A DNA stretch of 64,000 bases from Alphaproteobacteria bacterium (GCA_028277405.1 JANQGH010000083.1:53558-117557); one strand, 5' to 3'; numbered from the stretch's first letter, positions 20,311 through 31,852 are shown. The notes: generated from the letters alone by a model not told the origin. Made by a program: numbers and translations.

Positions 20311-21284
20311 CGCTTCATATCCGACAAGCGAACGCGCGGATCGAAGACCGAATAGAGGATATCGACGATCAGATTGATCGCGATGAACATCAAAACGATG
20401 ATCATCATGTAGGCCACGATCACCGGGCGATCGAGCACGAAGATCGAGTCGATGATCAGCTTGCCCATGCCCGGCCAGGCAAAGACCGTCTCCGTCACCA
20501 CGGCGAAGGCGATCAGCGACGCCAGTTCCAGCCCGATGACCGTAACCAGCGGGATCATGATATTCTTCATGACATGCACGCCAACGACGCGACGGCGCGA
20601 CAGGCCCTTGGCGCGGGCGAACTTCACGTAGTCCAGGCCGATCACCTCGCGCACGCTGGCCCGCGTCAACCGGATGACCAGCGAGGTGTTGAACAAGGCA
20701 AGATTGATCGCCGGCAGGATGATGTGCGCCCAGCCATCCAACGTCCAAAGGCTGGATCGGATGCCCAGGAATTCTGCCGTGTCGCCGCGCCCGAATGCGG
20801 GCAACCATCCCAGAATGACGGCGAACAGCAGGATCAGCATGATGCCCTGCCAGAAGTTCGGCAGGCTGAAGCCGAAGATCGAGCCGACCATGATCGACTT
20901 GCCCGCAACGCCGCTAGGCCTGAGGCCGGCCCACATGCCGAGCGGAATACCGACGAAAATCGAGAGCAGGACGGCCACAACCGCCAGCTCCAGCGTTGCT
21001 GGCATACGCTGTAGGATCAGTCGAATGGCGGGTTCGTTATAGACGAAGGAGTCGCCAAGATTGCCCTGCAGTGCGTTGCCGAGAAAGACGAGATACTGTT
21101 CCCAAATGGGCTTATCGAGCCCCAGATTGCGGATCGCCGCGTCAATGTCGGCTTGCGTGGCGTCCGGGGAAATCAGGATGGCGACCGGGTCGCCGATGGC
21201 GAACACGCCGAGAAAGACGATCGCCGACATCACCAGCAGGACGATGACCGCCTGCAGCGTTCTGCGGATGATGAAGACGGTCAC
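20307..21284 (-). CDS. Peptide ABC transporter permease (DppB type)
   Basis: A 325-residue permease with six hydrophobic segments and the DppB N-terminal pattern (MTVFIIRRTLQAVIVLLVMS, then IRNLGLDKPIWEQYLVFLGN). The EAA-type loop is DYVKFARAKGLSRRRVVGVH, and VTETVFAWPGMGKLIIDSI is the family's usual last periplasmic segment. It follows the substrate-binding protein gene across a 91-base gap that holds a long stem-loop, and overlaps the DppC-type gene by four bases (ATGA). Confidence 0.93.
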   Translation of the reverse strand: MTVFIIRRTLQAVIVLLVMSAIVFLGVFAIGDPVAILISPDATQADIDAAIRNLGLDKPIWEQYLVFLGNALQGNLGDSFVYNEPAIRLILQRMPATLELAVVAVLLSIFVGIPLGMWAGLRPSGVAGKSIMVGSIFGFSLPNFWQGIMLILLFAVILGWLPAFGRGDTAEFLGIRSSLWTLDGWAHIILPAINLALFNTSLVIRLTRASVREVIGLDYVKFARAKGLSRRRVVGVHVMKNIMIPLVTVIGLELASLIAFAVVTETVFAWPGMGKLIIDSIFVLDRPVIVAYMMIIVLMFIAINLIVDILYSVFDPRVRLSDMKR

Positions 21285-21327
21285 GTCCGGGCCCAGCCGT
21301 TCGGCGCGTCAATGCGCATATCAAGAG

Positions 21328-21358
21328 GGCGGGAAGAGATCATCTCTCTTCCCGCCCA
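21328..21358 (-). other. Long stem-loop between substrate-binding protein and permease genes
   Basis: A perfect 13-base-pair stem (left arm GGGCGGGAAGAGA) with a five-base loop, 17 bases after the binding-protein stop. There is no T-run after it on the minus strand, so it is better read as an mRNA-stabilising or attenuating element that keeps the binding protein more abundant than the permeases. Confidence 0.7.
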
Positions 21359-21375
21359 CTCAAGTCCGCTGCCGG

Positions 21376-22947
21376 TTAGTCTGCCGGCACCACGCCAATC
21401 GCGAGCGTGTATTCGTCCGTGCGCGGAATGTACTGCAGGTCCGGCCGCGTGCCCCAGGTGTTGACCTGGAAGTGGGTCGGAATGATCGCGATATCCTGCA
21501 TGGCGATTTCCGTCGCCTGGGCCAACAGCGCCTCGCGCTCGGCATCGTTCACCGTCTGAAGCGCCTCGGTCAGGATCGCGTCAAACTCCGGATTGGAGTA
21601 TCGGCCGCGATTGGACGCGCCCCAGCCGAGGTCCGGGTTGTTGGTCGCGATCAAGGCGCGCAACGGCGACGACGCCTCGCCGGTGCCGGAACCCCAGCCC
21701 ACCAGCATCACCGAAAACTCCAGATCCGAGGCGCGGCCGAAATAGACCGAGCGCGGCATGGCGTCGACCTGGGTCTCAAGGCCGATCCGGCTGAACATCT
21801 GGGCGATCGCCTGCAGCACGGCGGCATCGTTGATGTAGCGATCGTTCGGCCCGTGCAAGGTCACGGCAAAGCCGTCGCCGTAACCGGCCTCGGCCAACAA
21901 CTCCTGCGCCCGTTCCGGATCGTACTCCGGCACGTCGATGTTGTCGGACACGCCGAAGAAGCCTTCCGGCAGCAGCTGTCCGGCTGGAATGGCGATGCCT
22001 TCCATCACCTCTTCAACGATCGCCTCGCGGTCGATCGCCAGGCTCAGCGCTTCGCGCACCCGCTGATCCAACAACGGGTTCTCGATATCGCCGCCGCCGA
22101 TCGCGGTGATCATCGGCGTCTGCTCGCGGTCGCTGTCGAGGTGCAGATAGATAACCCGGTTGGAGACGCCCTGCGACAGGGATACGTCCGGGTTGTCCTC
22201 AAGCTGTGCGATGTCGGCCGTCGGCACGTTGGCGATCACGTCAACGTCGCCGGCCAAGAGCGCGGCCACACGCGACGCCGAGCTTGAGATTGGTCGGACC
22301 GTCACGGTGTCCCAGGCCGGCGCCTCGCCCCAATAATCCGGGTTGGCCTCCATCACGATCCGATCGCCCGGCACGTATTCGGTCTGGCGATAGGGGCCGG
22401 TGCCAATGGCAACGTCGCCGGCATTGTACTGTTCGGTTGTCGCCCCTTCACCATGGGCGCGGCTGACGATCGAGATGGTCGACAGGTTGTTGGCCATCAG
22501 CGGTACGGGCGCGTCGGTGTGAATCCGGACGGTGTGATCGTCGATGACCTCGACGCTGGCGATGTCGGCGGTATAGGTGCCGAAGCCGGACGGGCTGTTC
22601 GGCACGTCGCCGGCGCGGCCGAGCGTGAAGGCCACGTCGTCGGCGGTAAACGGCGTGCCGTCATGGAACGTCACGCCCTGGCGCAGATTGAATTCCCAAA
22701 CATTCGGGTCGTCGGTCGGGCCCCAGGATTCGGCAAGGCCGGGCAGCAACTCCTGGTTCGGCCCTTGGTTGATCAGACGGTCATAGATGTGCCGCATGAT
22801 CTGGTTGTTGTTGCCCGTATTGTGGAAATGCGGGTCCATCGAGGTGGCCTCGGAGGCCACGGCGATGACCAGATCCTCGGCCCAGGCGGCCGGTGCGGTC
22901 AGAACAAGTGCGGTGGTGGCGGCAAGAGCGAACTTGCGCAAGGACAT
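21376..22947 (-). CDS. Periplasmic peptide-binding protein (DppA/OppA type, SBP family 5)
   Basis: A 523-residue solute-binding protein of the family 5 class. Signal peptide LRKFALAATTALVLTAPAA with cleavage before EDLVIA; then the family start IAVASEATSMDPHFHNTGNN and the motif WEFNLRQGVTFHDGTPFTAD. The ATG at 22947 is chosen because it starts the signal peptide and has GGGGGA seven bases upstream. It heads the five-gene transporter operon. The ligand could be di- or oligopeptides, or an amino-acid derivative given the amidohydrolase and deacylase genes nearby. Confidence 0.93.
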   Translation of the reverse strand: MSLRKFALAATTALVLTAPAAWAEDLVIAVASEATSMDPHFHNTGNNNQIMRHIYDRLINQGPNQELLPGLAESWGPTDDPNVWEFNLRQGVTFHDGTPFTADDVAFTLGRAGDVPNSPSGFGTYTADIASVEVIDDHTVRIHTDAPVPLMANNLSTISIVSRAHGEGATTEQYNAGDVAIGTGPYRQTEYVPGDRIVMEANPDYWGEAPAWDTVTVRPISSSASRVAALLAGDVDVIANVPTADIAQLEDNPDVSLSQGVSNRVIYLHLDSDREQTPMITAIGGGDIENPLLDQRVREALSLAIDREAIVEEVMEGIAIPAGQLLPEGFFGVSDNIDVPEYDPERAQELLAEAGYGDGFAVTLHGPNDRYINDAAVLQAIAQMFSRIGLETQVDAMPRSVYFGRASDLEFSVMLVGWGSGTGEASSPLRALIATNNPDLGWGASNRGRYSNPEFDAILTEALQTVNDAEREALLAQATEIAMQDIAIIPTHFQVNTWGTRPDLQYIPRTDEYTLAIGVVPAD

Positions 22948-23146
22948 GGGATATCCCCCTTCTAACGTGATTGACACTTCCCCGAGGTCCGCCCTCCCGC
23001 GCTCGTTCGCCGGCGCATATCTGCAGATCGGACCAGATCGGCGGATGTTTACCCGCCAAAACCCGGTGTGCAATAAAAATCATGCGCCGAACCGATGGTC
23101 GTCCGGCGTCGACGTTTCTAAACGCACACTTATAGCGAGAACGCGA

Positions 23147-24013
23147 ATGCCGCTTGAGCGCATCGAAGGTGTCTTAGAGGTGCAAGATCCCGATGTCGGA
23201 CAAGTGCCCCTTGTGTTCGACAGCCCGCACAGCGGCACGGACTACCCGCCGAACAGCAAGGTCGTCGCGCCACAGGCAGCCTTGGATTCCGGCGTCGACC
23301 TCTATGTGCACGAACTGTTCGGCACCGCACCCAGCCATGGCGCCGCCCTGCTACACGCGCTGTTTCCGCGCATGTACATCGATCCCAACCGGGCCGCGGA
23401 CGACATCGATCTCGCGCTCATCGAAGGTGTCTGGCCGTTGCCGGTGAACCCGACCGAGAAGTCCGAGCGCGGTTTCGGATTGCTCCGGCGATTGGTCTTG
23501 CCGGATGTGCCCCTTTACGGCGGTCCGCTGCCGGTGGCGGAAGTCCAGATGCGGTTGGATCGCTATTACCGGACTTATCACGACACCCTGGTCCGCTTGC
23601 TTGACCAGCGTCTCGACTGGTTTGGCGCGGTCTGGCACGTGAACTGCCATTCCATGAAACCGGTCGGCAACGCCATGAACGACGATGCCGGTGTCAAACG
23701 GCCCGACATGGTCTTGGGCGACCGCATGGGCACCTCATGCGACCGCGCGTTCGCGGCCTTCGTCGCCGAGCGGCTGGAGGCGGAGGGCCTGACGGTGAAG
23801 TTCAACGATCCCTATCAGGGCGCTGAACTCACGCACGCTTACTCCGACCCGGTGGCCGGCCGTCACAGTCTGCAGATCGAAATCAATCGAGGGCTCTACA
23901 TGAACGACGAAACGTTCGAACGGACGGCTGGCTTCGGCGCCCTGGCGGCGGCGCTCGATCGGTTAATCGGGTCGTTGGCGGCTTACTCCATGGATGAAGC
24001 CGGCCGGCTGTAG
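23147..24013 (+). CDS. N-formylglutamate amidohydrolase family protein
   Basis: A 288-residue hydrolase of the N-formylglutamate amidohydrolase (HutG/FGase) family, which releases formate from N-formylglutamate at the end of one histidine-degradation branch. Motifs are FDSPHSG at residues 24-30, PRMYIDPNRAADDID, and the zinc-site-like HVNCHSMKP near residues 164-172. The ATG at 23147 gives MPLERIEGVLEVQ; the frame is open upstream but overlaps the divergent binding-protein gene. No other hut gene is present, so the substrate may be another N-acyl amino acid. Divergent from the peptide transporter. Confidence 0.85.
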   Translation: MPLERIEGVLEVQDPDVGQVPLVFDSPHSGTDYPPNSKVVAPQAALDSGVDLYVHELFGTAPSHGAALLHALFPRMYIDPNRAADDIDLALIEGVWPLPVNPTEKSERGFGLLRRLVLPDVPLYGGPLPVAEVQMRLDRYYRTYHDTLVRLLDQRLDWFGAVWHVNCHSMKPVGNAMNDDAGVKRPDMVLGDRMGTSCDRAFAAFVAERLEAEGLTVKFNDPYQGAELTHAYSDPVAGRHSLQIEINRGLYMNDETFERTAGFGALAAALDRLIGSLAAYSMDEAGRL

Positions 24014-24031
24014 AGCGGGCCCTGCCAGCCC

Positions 24032-25050
24032 TCAGTCGGCTTCGGCCGGCTTGATCGGGCTTTCGTAATCCGGCGGCTTCACGGTCAGGACCGAACAGTC
24101 GACGCTGTTGAGGATGTCCTCCGCCGTGTTGCCGATGATGAAACCCGGCACGCCGGTCCGCGCGATCGTGCCCATGACCAGCACGTCGGGCTTCAGCTTG
24201 GCGGCCTGCGCTGCGATCACCTTCCGCGGCGACCCCCGCTTCAAAATCGGCAGCAACCGGACCTTGCTCAACCGGTCCGGATCGACCAATTCGGCGGCCT
24301 GACCCACCAGGCTGTCCAGCGCGTGCCAGTGCCGCGCCTGAACATCGCCGACATAGTCCTGGGCCATCCGGTTCGGATCGGGCGTGTCCGACCAAATGCG
24401 GACCAGATCCTCGCCCGGGGCATCCCAGACGTGAAGGATATGGGCGTCGATCGCCTGTTCGCCCGCGAGTTGGGCGACTGTCTCGATGATCCGTTCGTTC
24501 AGCCCCCTCAGCGTCTGCGGCTCGCTGGCCAGGCTGTCATCGACATCGACGGCGGCCAGCACGGTTTTGACGGCCTCGGAGCTGCCTGGCGGCCGCAGCC
24601 ACACCGGGCAGGGACACTTCCTCAAAAGGTGCTGATCGGTGCTGGTGAACAGGTAGCGGCTGAGCCCGTCCGCCTCCTCCGCCGCCTTCACGATCAGATC
24701 GATATCGTGGGCGATGACATAGCGGATGATCTCGATGAAGGCCTTGCCGACGCGGACATCGATGGCTGGCCGGCTCTCGGGACTGATCTTGGAGACAAGT
24801 TCGGACAGGCGTTCATGCCTTTCGGCGACCAACCGCTCCTCGATCGCGGGCGGCGACAGGCCGGTTGCTGCCGCAATCCGGTCGATTTCAGACGGCGGTT
24901 CGACGATGTCGAGCAGCGTGATCGTGCCGCCCTGGGCCTGCGCCACTGTGTCGGCGGCCTTCAAGGTCTGCTCATCCGGCGCGCCCGGTGAGCAAACCAC
25001 CACCACACGCTGAAGTGGGCCGGCGCACGCCGGAGCGGGACTGTCGGCCA

Positions 25051-25051
<1 letters not shown>
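24032..25051 (-). CDS. Tandem universal stress protein (UspE-like)
   Basis: About 339 residues with two Usp domains. The first begins RVVVVCSPGAPDEQTLKAAD; the second begins VLAAVDVDDSL and ends with the nucleotide-binding pattern MGTIARTGVPGFIIGNTAED and CSVLTVKP, close to UspE. Start is the ATG at 25051, sharing one base with the antiporter stop (TGATG); a GTG three bases upstream is possible. Translational coupling to the CPA2 antiporter suggests joint expression under stress or low oxygen, see the FNR-type site upstream of the pair. Confidence 0.9.
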
Positions 25052-26769
<1,718 letters not shown>

Positions 26770-26950
26770 GGCGCACGCGCCTAACCATCACCCGTCGGCC
26801 CGCGCCCGACGACGGTCCCGCCCCTATCACGTCCGAAAGCACACTTTGATGGCACGCTGCTGAAATCGCACGGTCTTCATTGCTGTCCGTTCCCTTCCGG
26901 ACCTTTGGGCAGGCATCCGCCATATGGGTGCGGGCGGCCAGAGTGTCACT

Positions 26951-26964
26951 TGACCTGCATCAAG
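26951..26964 (-). promoter_or_regulatory. FNR/FixK-type site upstream of the antiporter-Usp operon
   Basis: TTGACCTGCATCAA matches the TTGAY-N4-RTCAA consensus of FNR/FnrL/FixK regulators. It lies 181 bases upstream of the antiporter ATG, and a CATATG box about 34 bases further on in the minus direction could be the -10 element. Usp genes are common FNR targets, which supports the call; the chance of a random match is not negligible. Confidence 0.5.
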
Positions 26965-26998
26965 ATATCTCAGCGAGCCGCAATCGGCATGACGGCGG

Positions 26999-28540
26999 TC
27001 AATCTCGCGATGCCAGATACGCCCGAGCCCACTCCGGCGGTTCCCAGACGGCATCCTTGTCGAGCGGGAATGACGGACGCGGCATGTTCTTGAAGTCGAA
27101 GCGCGAAAGCACCGGCGAGGTCAGGCCCGGCGTGTCGACCTCGAAGGTCCGTTCGGAGGGAAAGAACGGCGCGAAGCCGGCCCGGAAATGGCCACGGGAT
27201 TTGACCACGACGGTGCGCGCCGCGCGCAAATCGAGGCCCAGCATGGTGAAAAAGGCCGGGTCCGCGCACTGCTTGCGCTCGGTCGCCACGACGGCGATCA
27301 CGCCGCCCAGATCCAGGGCCACCGTCGGCCCCAGGGCCAACTGCCGCCCCTCCCACAAGCCGGGGCTGCCGACCAGATTGCCGTCATGGACCGCCCGCAC
27401 TTCGGCCGGGCACGAGACCGGCGGCGCGAAGCGGTCGTCCGCCAGGTGATGCCGATTGAAACGCGCCTCGAACTCCGCCCCGGGGCCGAGTTTGGTTGCC
27501 TGGGCTGCCAGTTCGGGGTCGATGAACACGCCGTAAAGCGTGTCTTGAACGTCGGCATCCAAAAGGGCCTTTAAGAACACCGAGGTGTTGCCGCGCCCGC
27601 CGCCACCGGGATTGTCTCCCGCGTCGGAATAGATCGCCGGCAGTGCGTCACCGGTAACGGCGCGGTCGGTCGCGTCCTTCATCGACATCAATGGGCGGTT
27701 AAAACGCTCGCGCATGTCCCAGGCGCGTTGGGCAATGTCGGCCGCCAGCGCCTGCGCCGGTTCGACGGCGCCCCGCGCGGTGACGATCACCGCAATGCCG
27801 TTCTTCGCCGTGTCGGAAAAGGCGAAGCCGCCGACCACGGAGACGTTCATGATCTCCGGCGTCTGGCGGCTTTGGCCATAATCGATCAGGTCGGCGTATG
27901 GCCCCTCGGCCGTCAGCAGCGTGACCGAGGGCGGCGTCAAAGGCAGTCGGATGAAGGCGGCCTCGGCCTTTTCCCCGTTGAGCAGGGCCAAGAGATGATC
28001 TGCCGCTTCCTCCGCCCGCTCCTTCTGATCGACATGCGGGTTGGTCAGGTACGAGATCAGCACGTCGACCGAGCCGACCATGCGGTCGGAGATGTTGGCG
28101 TGCAGGTCGACCGTGGCGGCCATCGGCACGTCCGGGCCGACCTGCCGCCGCACCGCCGCCCATAGCCTGCCGTCCGGATCGTCTTCGCCGGTCGCCGTCA
28201 TGCCGCCATGGGCGCAGAAGTAAACGGCGTCGACATCGCCTTCCTGGCTCAGGCGCTCGGTGATCTCGGCCTCGAACCGCTCCAGCAACGCCTGGTCGAT
28301 CGGCCCGCCCGGCTCGGCCGCCGCGATCAGGATCGGGACGGGCTGCCACGCACCGTTTCGGTCCATGCGATCGACAAAGGCCGAAATCTCCGCCGGCAGG
28401 GGCGACGGGTCCTGGCGGGCGAGCGTCGGAATGGCCTCACCCTCGACGTAACACAGCCGCCGAAAGTCGTCTTCGACGGACGGCGGCGCGAAAGCGTTGC
28501 TTTCCAGGATGCATCCAATCAACGCAATTCGCGGTCCCAT
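26999..28540 (-). CDS. M81 family metallopeptidase (MlrC-like)
   Basis: A 513-residue protein of the M81/MlrC family, whose named member degrades linearised microcystin. Motifs in order: IALIGCILESNAF at the start, DAVYFCAHGGM, MAATVDLHANIS, TNPHVDQKERAEEAADHLL, and SDAGDNPGGGGRGNTSVFLK in the C-terminal domain. AGGAGA sits eight bases upstream of the ATG. Homologues are widespread in bacteria that never see microcystin, so the real substrate is probably another small peptide or amide. It is divergent from the M20 deacylase gene across about 90 bases. Confidence 0.88.
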   Translation of the reverse strand: MGPRIALIGCILESNAFAPPSVEDDFRRLCYVEGEAIPTLARQDPSPLPAEISAFVDRMDRNGAWQPVPILIAAAEPGGPIDQALLERFEAEITERLSQEGDVDAVYFCAHGGMTATGEDDPDGRLWAAVRRQVGPDVPMAATVDLHANISDRMVGSVDVLISYLTNPHVDQKERAEEAADHLLALLNGEKAEAAFIRLPLTPPSVTLLTAEGPYADLIDYGQSRQTPEIMNVSVVGGFAFSDTAKNGIAVIVTARGAVEPAQALAADIAQRAWDMRERFNRPLMSMKDATDRAVTGDALPAIYSDAGDNPGGGGRGNTSVFLKALLDADVQDTLYGVFIDPELAAQATKLGPGAEFEARFNRHHLADDRFAPPVSCPAEVRAVHDGNLVGSPGLWEGRQLALGPTVALDLGGVIAVVATERKQCADPAFFTMLGLDLRAARTVVVKSRGHFRAGFAPFFPSERTFEVDTPGLTSPVLSRFDFKNMPRPSFPLDKDAVWEPPEWARAYLASRD

Positions 28541-28633
28541 AAAGGCGGTCTCCTGTAGCTTCGGCCCGATTGATCGCCCATATTAGGCGGACGATCCTAG
28601 ATCCCAAGCACACTTCAGTCTTAAGAGCCCGCC

Positions 28634-29812
28634 TTGCCGACTTCCCACACCCCGGATTCGCGGCCGATCAGCCAGGACATGATCGAAACCCTGATCGGGT
28701 TTCCGACCGTCAGCCGCGACAGCAATCTCGATCTGATCTACTTCATCCGCGACACACTGGCCAAGCATGGCGTCGAGGCGCTGATCGTCCCGGACGAAAG
28801 CGGCCGGAAGGCCAATCTTTATGCCACGCTGGGCCCCACCGACCGGCCGGGCATCTGTCTGTCCGGCCATACCGACGTGGTGCCGGTCGATGGTCAGGAC
28901 TGGGACACCGATCCCTTCCAGGCCGTCGAACGGAACGGACGCCTCTATGGCCGCGGCACGGCCGACATGAAGGGCTTCGTCGCGATCGCGCTCGCCATGG
29001 TGCCGACGTTTCTGGCACGCGACCTCACCACCCCGATCCATCTCGCCTTCTCCTACGACGAGGAGGTCGGCTGCCTCGGCGTCCGCCGGCTGCTGAAAAG
29101 GCTGGAGGCGATGCCGATCAAGCCGTCGGCCTGCATCGTCGGCGAGCCGACCTCGATGAAGCCGGTGACCGGGCACAAGGGCAAGCGCAGCGTGCGCGCC
29201 CATGTGCGCGGGCTGGAATGCCATTCGTCCCTGGCGCATCAGGGCGTCAACGCCGTGCACTACGCCGCCGAGGCTATTGCCTTCCTGCACCGAATGGCGC
29301 GTGGCAAGCGCGACAACGGGCCGTTCGACGAGGCCTTCGATCCGCCCTATACGACCGTCCATACCGGCACTGTGCGCGGCGGTACCGCCTTGAACATCGT
29401 GTCGCGCGACTGCGTGTTCGAGTTCGAAGTCCGGCATCTGCCTGGGGAAGACCCGTTGCACCTGATCGAGCAGTTTGAGTCCTTCGTGCGGGAGACCCTG
29501 GAGCCCGAGATGCGCGAAACCGACCCCGATGCCGGATTCCGGTTCGAGGAGATGGCCGCGTTCGCCGGCCTGGATACGGAAGAAGAGGACCCGGTCGTGA
29601 CCCTGGCCAAGGCACTGGCGGGCGCCAACGATACCGGCAAGGTCGCCTACGGCACCGAGGGCGGGCTGTTCCAGAAGGCGGGGGTGCCGACGGTGATTTG
29701 CGGTCCCGGCTCGATCGAGCAGGCCCACAAGCCAAACGAGTTCATCGCCATCGAGCAGATCCGCCGCTGCGAGGACTTTATGCATCGCCTAGCCGAGAGG
29801 GCCGCCGCATGA
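28634..29812 (+). CDS. M20 family metallo-deacylase, acetylornithine deacetylase (ArgE)-like
   Basis: A 392-residue M20 hydrolase. Metal and catalytic residues are in place: GHTDVVPV (His 79, Asp 81), GRGTADMKGF (Asp 111), YDEEVGC (Glu 143/144) and GPGSIEQAHKPNEF near the end. The pattern is closest to acetylornithine deacetylase, which releases ornithine in arginine synthesis, but M20 annotation by motif is coarse. Start is a TTG with AAGAG upstream; an ATG at 28679 is possible but its upstream AGGA is too close. Its stop overlaps the ATG of the AspA-like gene (ATGA). Confidence 0.85.
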   Translation: MPTSHTPDSRPISQDMIETLIGFPTVSRDSNLDLIYFIRDTLAKHGVEALIVPDESGRKANLYATLGPTDRPGICLSGHTDVVPVDGQDWDTDPFQAVERNGRLYGRGTADMKGFVAIALAMVPTFLARDLTTPIHLAFSYDEEVGCLGVRRLLKRLEAMPIKPSACIVGEPTSMKPVTGHKGKRSVRAHVRGLECHSSLAHQGVNAVHYAAEAIAFLHRMARGKRDNGPFDEAFDPPYTTVHTGTVRGGTALNIVSRDCVFEFEVRHLPGEDPLHLIEQFESFVRETLEPEMRETDPDAGFRFEEMAAFAGLDTEEEDPVVTLAKALAGANDTGKVAYGTEGGLFQKAGVPTVICGPGSIEQAHKPNEFIAIEQIRRCEDFMHRLAERAAA

Positions 29813-30768
29813 AAAGCGTGCCGAACGACTATCCCGTCGAACTGACCGCGCCGGACATCAGCGCCCACAAGGCCGGCAATACGGGCGTCGACTACTACAC
29901 CAGTTTTGAGTCCGGAAAGGCCGGCCCCCACGTGCTGGTCAACGCGGTGGTTCACGGCAACGAGCTGTGCGGGCCGATCGCGCTCGACCATCTGTTCGCC
30001 ACCGGGTTCCGCCCGTTGGTCGGCAAGCTGACCCTGGGCTATGCGAATGTGGAGGCCTACCACGCCTTCGACCCGGCGGATCCTACCACCACGCGCTACC
30101 TGGACGAAGACTTCAACCGGGTCTGGGACGCGGCAACGCTGGACGGCGACCGGGACAGCCGCGAGCTGCGCCGGGCGCGCGAGATCCGCCCGCTGATCGA
30201 CACGGTCGACTATCTGTTCGACATCCATTCGATGCAGCACAAGACCACGCCCCTGATGATCTCCGGGCCGCTGGAAAAGGGCCGGGCGCTGGCCCGGGCC
30301 ATGGCCTCGCCGTCCTATGTGGTCAGCGATGGCGGGCATAAGGCCGGCCGGCGCCTGCGCGACTATGGCGGCTTTGGCGATCCGGCCTCGGACAAGAACG
30401 CTCTGCTGATCGAATGCGGCCAGCATTGGGAGCGGGATGCCGGCCCGGTCGCGATCGACAGCGTCTATCGCTTTCTGATGCATTTCGGCATGGCGGACCG
30501 GGACATGGCCGGGCCGCACCTGCTGCCGACGCCGCCGACGCAGACGGTGATCATGGTCGACCGGCCGGTGACGATCAAAACCGAGGATTTCCGGTTCGCC
30601 CAGAAATTCACCGGCATGGAGAGCCTGGCCAAGGACGAGTTGATCGGCTGGGACGGCGATGAGGAGGTCCGCGCGCCGTTCGACGGCTGTGTTCTGATCA
30701 TGCCGACCCGGCGCACCTGGGTGGGTCAGACGGCGGTCCGGCTCGGGCGGGTGGTGGACGCGGCCTGA
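29809..30768 (+). CDS. Succinylglutamate desuccinylase/aspartoacylase family protein
   Basis: A 319-residue zinc deacylase of the AstE/AspA family. The zinc motif HGNE is at residues 49-52 with the third ligand His 140 in DIHSM; DEDFNRVW lies between them. These enzymes cleave N-acyl amino acids such as N-acetylaspartate or N-succinylglutamate. It is translationally coupled to the M20 deacylase, suggesting a two-step or two-substrate deacylation of N-acyl amino acids taken up by nearby transporters. The exact substrate is not readable. Confidence 0.87.
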   Translation: MKSVPNDYPVELTAPDISAHKAGNTGVDYYTSFESGKAGPHVLVNAVVHGNELCGPIALDHLFATGFRPLVGKLTLGYANVEAYHAFDPADPTTTRYLDEDFNRVWDAATLDGDRDSRELRRAREIRPLIDTVDYLFDIHSMQHKTTPLMISGPLEKGRALARAMASPSYVVSDGGHKAGRRLRDYGGFGDPASDKNALLIECGQHWERDAGPVAIDSVYRFLMHFGMADRDMAGPHLLPTPPTQTVIMVDRPVTIKTEDFRFAQKFTGMESLAKDELIGWDGDEEVRAPFDGCVLIMPTRRTWVGQTAVRLGRVVDAA

Positions 30769-30820
30769 ATCCCACGCTCGGTGGCTGCCGGCGCGGTCGG
30801 CCGGTCAGACAGGCAGGCTG

Positions 30821-31852
30821 ATGGGCACACGGCCGGACAGTCACCGTGGCGATAGCAACGACGCCGACGCGCGGCCACCGGCCACACGTCTGATCATCGG
30901 CGGTGCCATCCTGGCGATCTGGCCGTTCAGCAAGATCGTCGGACCGATCATCATCTTGGCCTCGGACTATTCGACCGGCACGAAAGCCCTGGTGATCGGG
31001 TTGATGTTCACGGTCGTGCCGAAAATCTGCGTGCTCAGCACCGTGCTTGTTCTGGGTCGATCGGGCTTCCTCTGGCTGAGATCAAGGATCATCACATTCC
31101 TCGATCCCGTTCTGCCACCGCAAGAGGTCGGCAGATCGCGCTACCGCGTGGGGCTGGTATTGTTCACCTTGCCCTTCTTTATCGAGTGGTCGTTTCCCTA
31201 CACCAGCTACGTGCCGGCGGGCATTCCACAGATGGTCTACATTCTGTCCTGGGTCGCGGATTTGATGCTGGTGATCAGCCTGTTCGTGCTCGGCGGCGCG
31301 TTTTGGCGAAAGCTCCGAGCCTTGTTCATCAGAACGGAACTGGCCGACTTTTCCGCTGTCGAAAAGACCACATCCATGCCGACCGGCCCGGAAGAGCGGT
31401 GGCGTCTGCTCACAGGCGGCGCTCTCATCCTGATCGGTGCCTTGGGCCTGGCCAGTACACCCTTGATCGGCGTCTCGACCCTGTCGTCGGCCTGGCAGTC
31501 GCAGCTTTACGGCTGGGCGGCCGTGGGGCCGATCGTGATGTTCATCGCGGCGGCGCTGATCGTTCGGCGCAGCCGGGCAACCCGGTTGATCGCGATGATG
31601 ACGCAAGGCCTGCCGGAGACGGTCGGCCGGACGCGCCACATCGTCGGCCTGGTCATGTTCGTCACGCCGATCATATTCGGTTTCTCGATCCCGCATTTGG
31701 CTGACGCCATCCCCGGCTATGCCACCAATGGCGTCATCTTCGGCCTGGTCGGCAACGCGGTGCTTCTGGCCAGCCTCGTCGTGCTCGGCGGCGGCTTTTG
31801 GGGCAAGTTCGAAGCGCTCTATGTCCAGCGCGCCACCATCCGATCCGTATAA
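30821..31852 (+). CDS. Membrane protein with internal duplication, unknown function
   Basis: A 343-residue protein with about eight hydrophobic segments in two similar halves. The first half has YRVGLVLFTLPFFIEWSFP and VLGGAFWRKLRALFIR; the second has RHIVGLVMFVTPIIFGFSIP and VLGGGFWGKFEALYVQ, so the repeat unit ends in GGxFWxKhxALa. This duplicated ending also resembles short domains tacked onto some transporters. The N-terminal 20 residues are polar. It starts 52 bases after the AspA-like gene and may be co-transcribed. No enzymatic motif is visible; function unknown. Confidence 0.75.
   Translation: MGTRPDSHRGDSNDADARPPATRLIIGGAILAIWPFSKIVGPIIILASDYSTGTKALVIGLMFTVVPKICVLSTVLVLGRSGFLWLRSRIITFLDPVLPPQEVGRSRYRVGLVLFTLPFFIEWSFPYTSYVPAGIPQMVYILSWVADLMLVISLFVLGGAFWRKLRALFIRTELADFSAVEKTTSMPTGPEERWRLLTGGALILIGALGLASTPLIGVSTLSSAWQSQLYGWAAVGPIVMFIAAALIVRRSRATRLIAMMTQGLPETVGRTRHIVGLVMFVTPIIFGFSIPHLADAIPGYATNGVIFGLVGNAVLLASLVVLGGGFWGKFEALYVQRATIRSV

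Noticed and set aside
26830..26880. A 17-codon leader-like frame (MKTVRFQQRAIKVCFRT) upstream of the antiporter
   Set aside because: No well-placed ribosome site and no terminator/antiterminator structure; may be chance.
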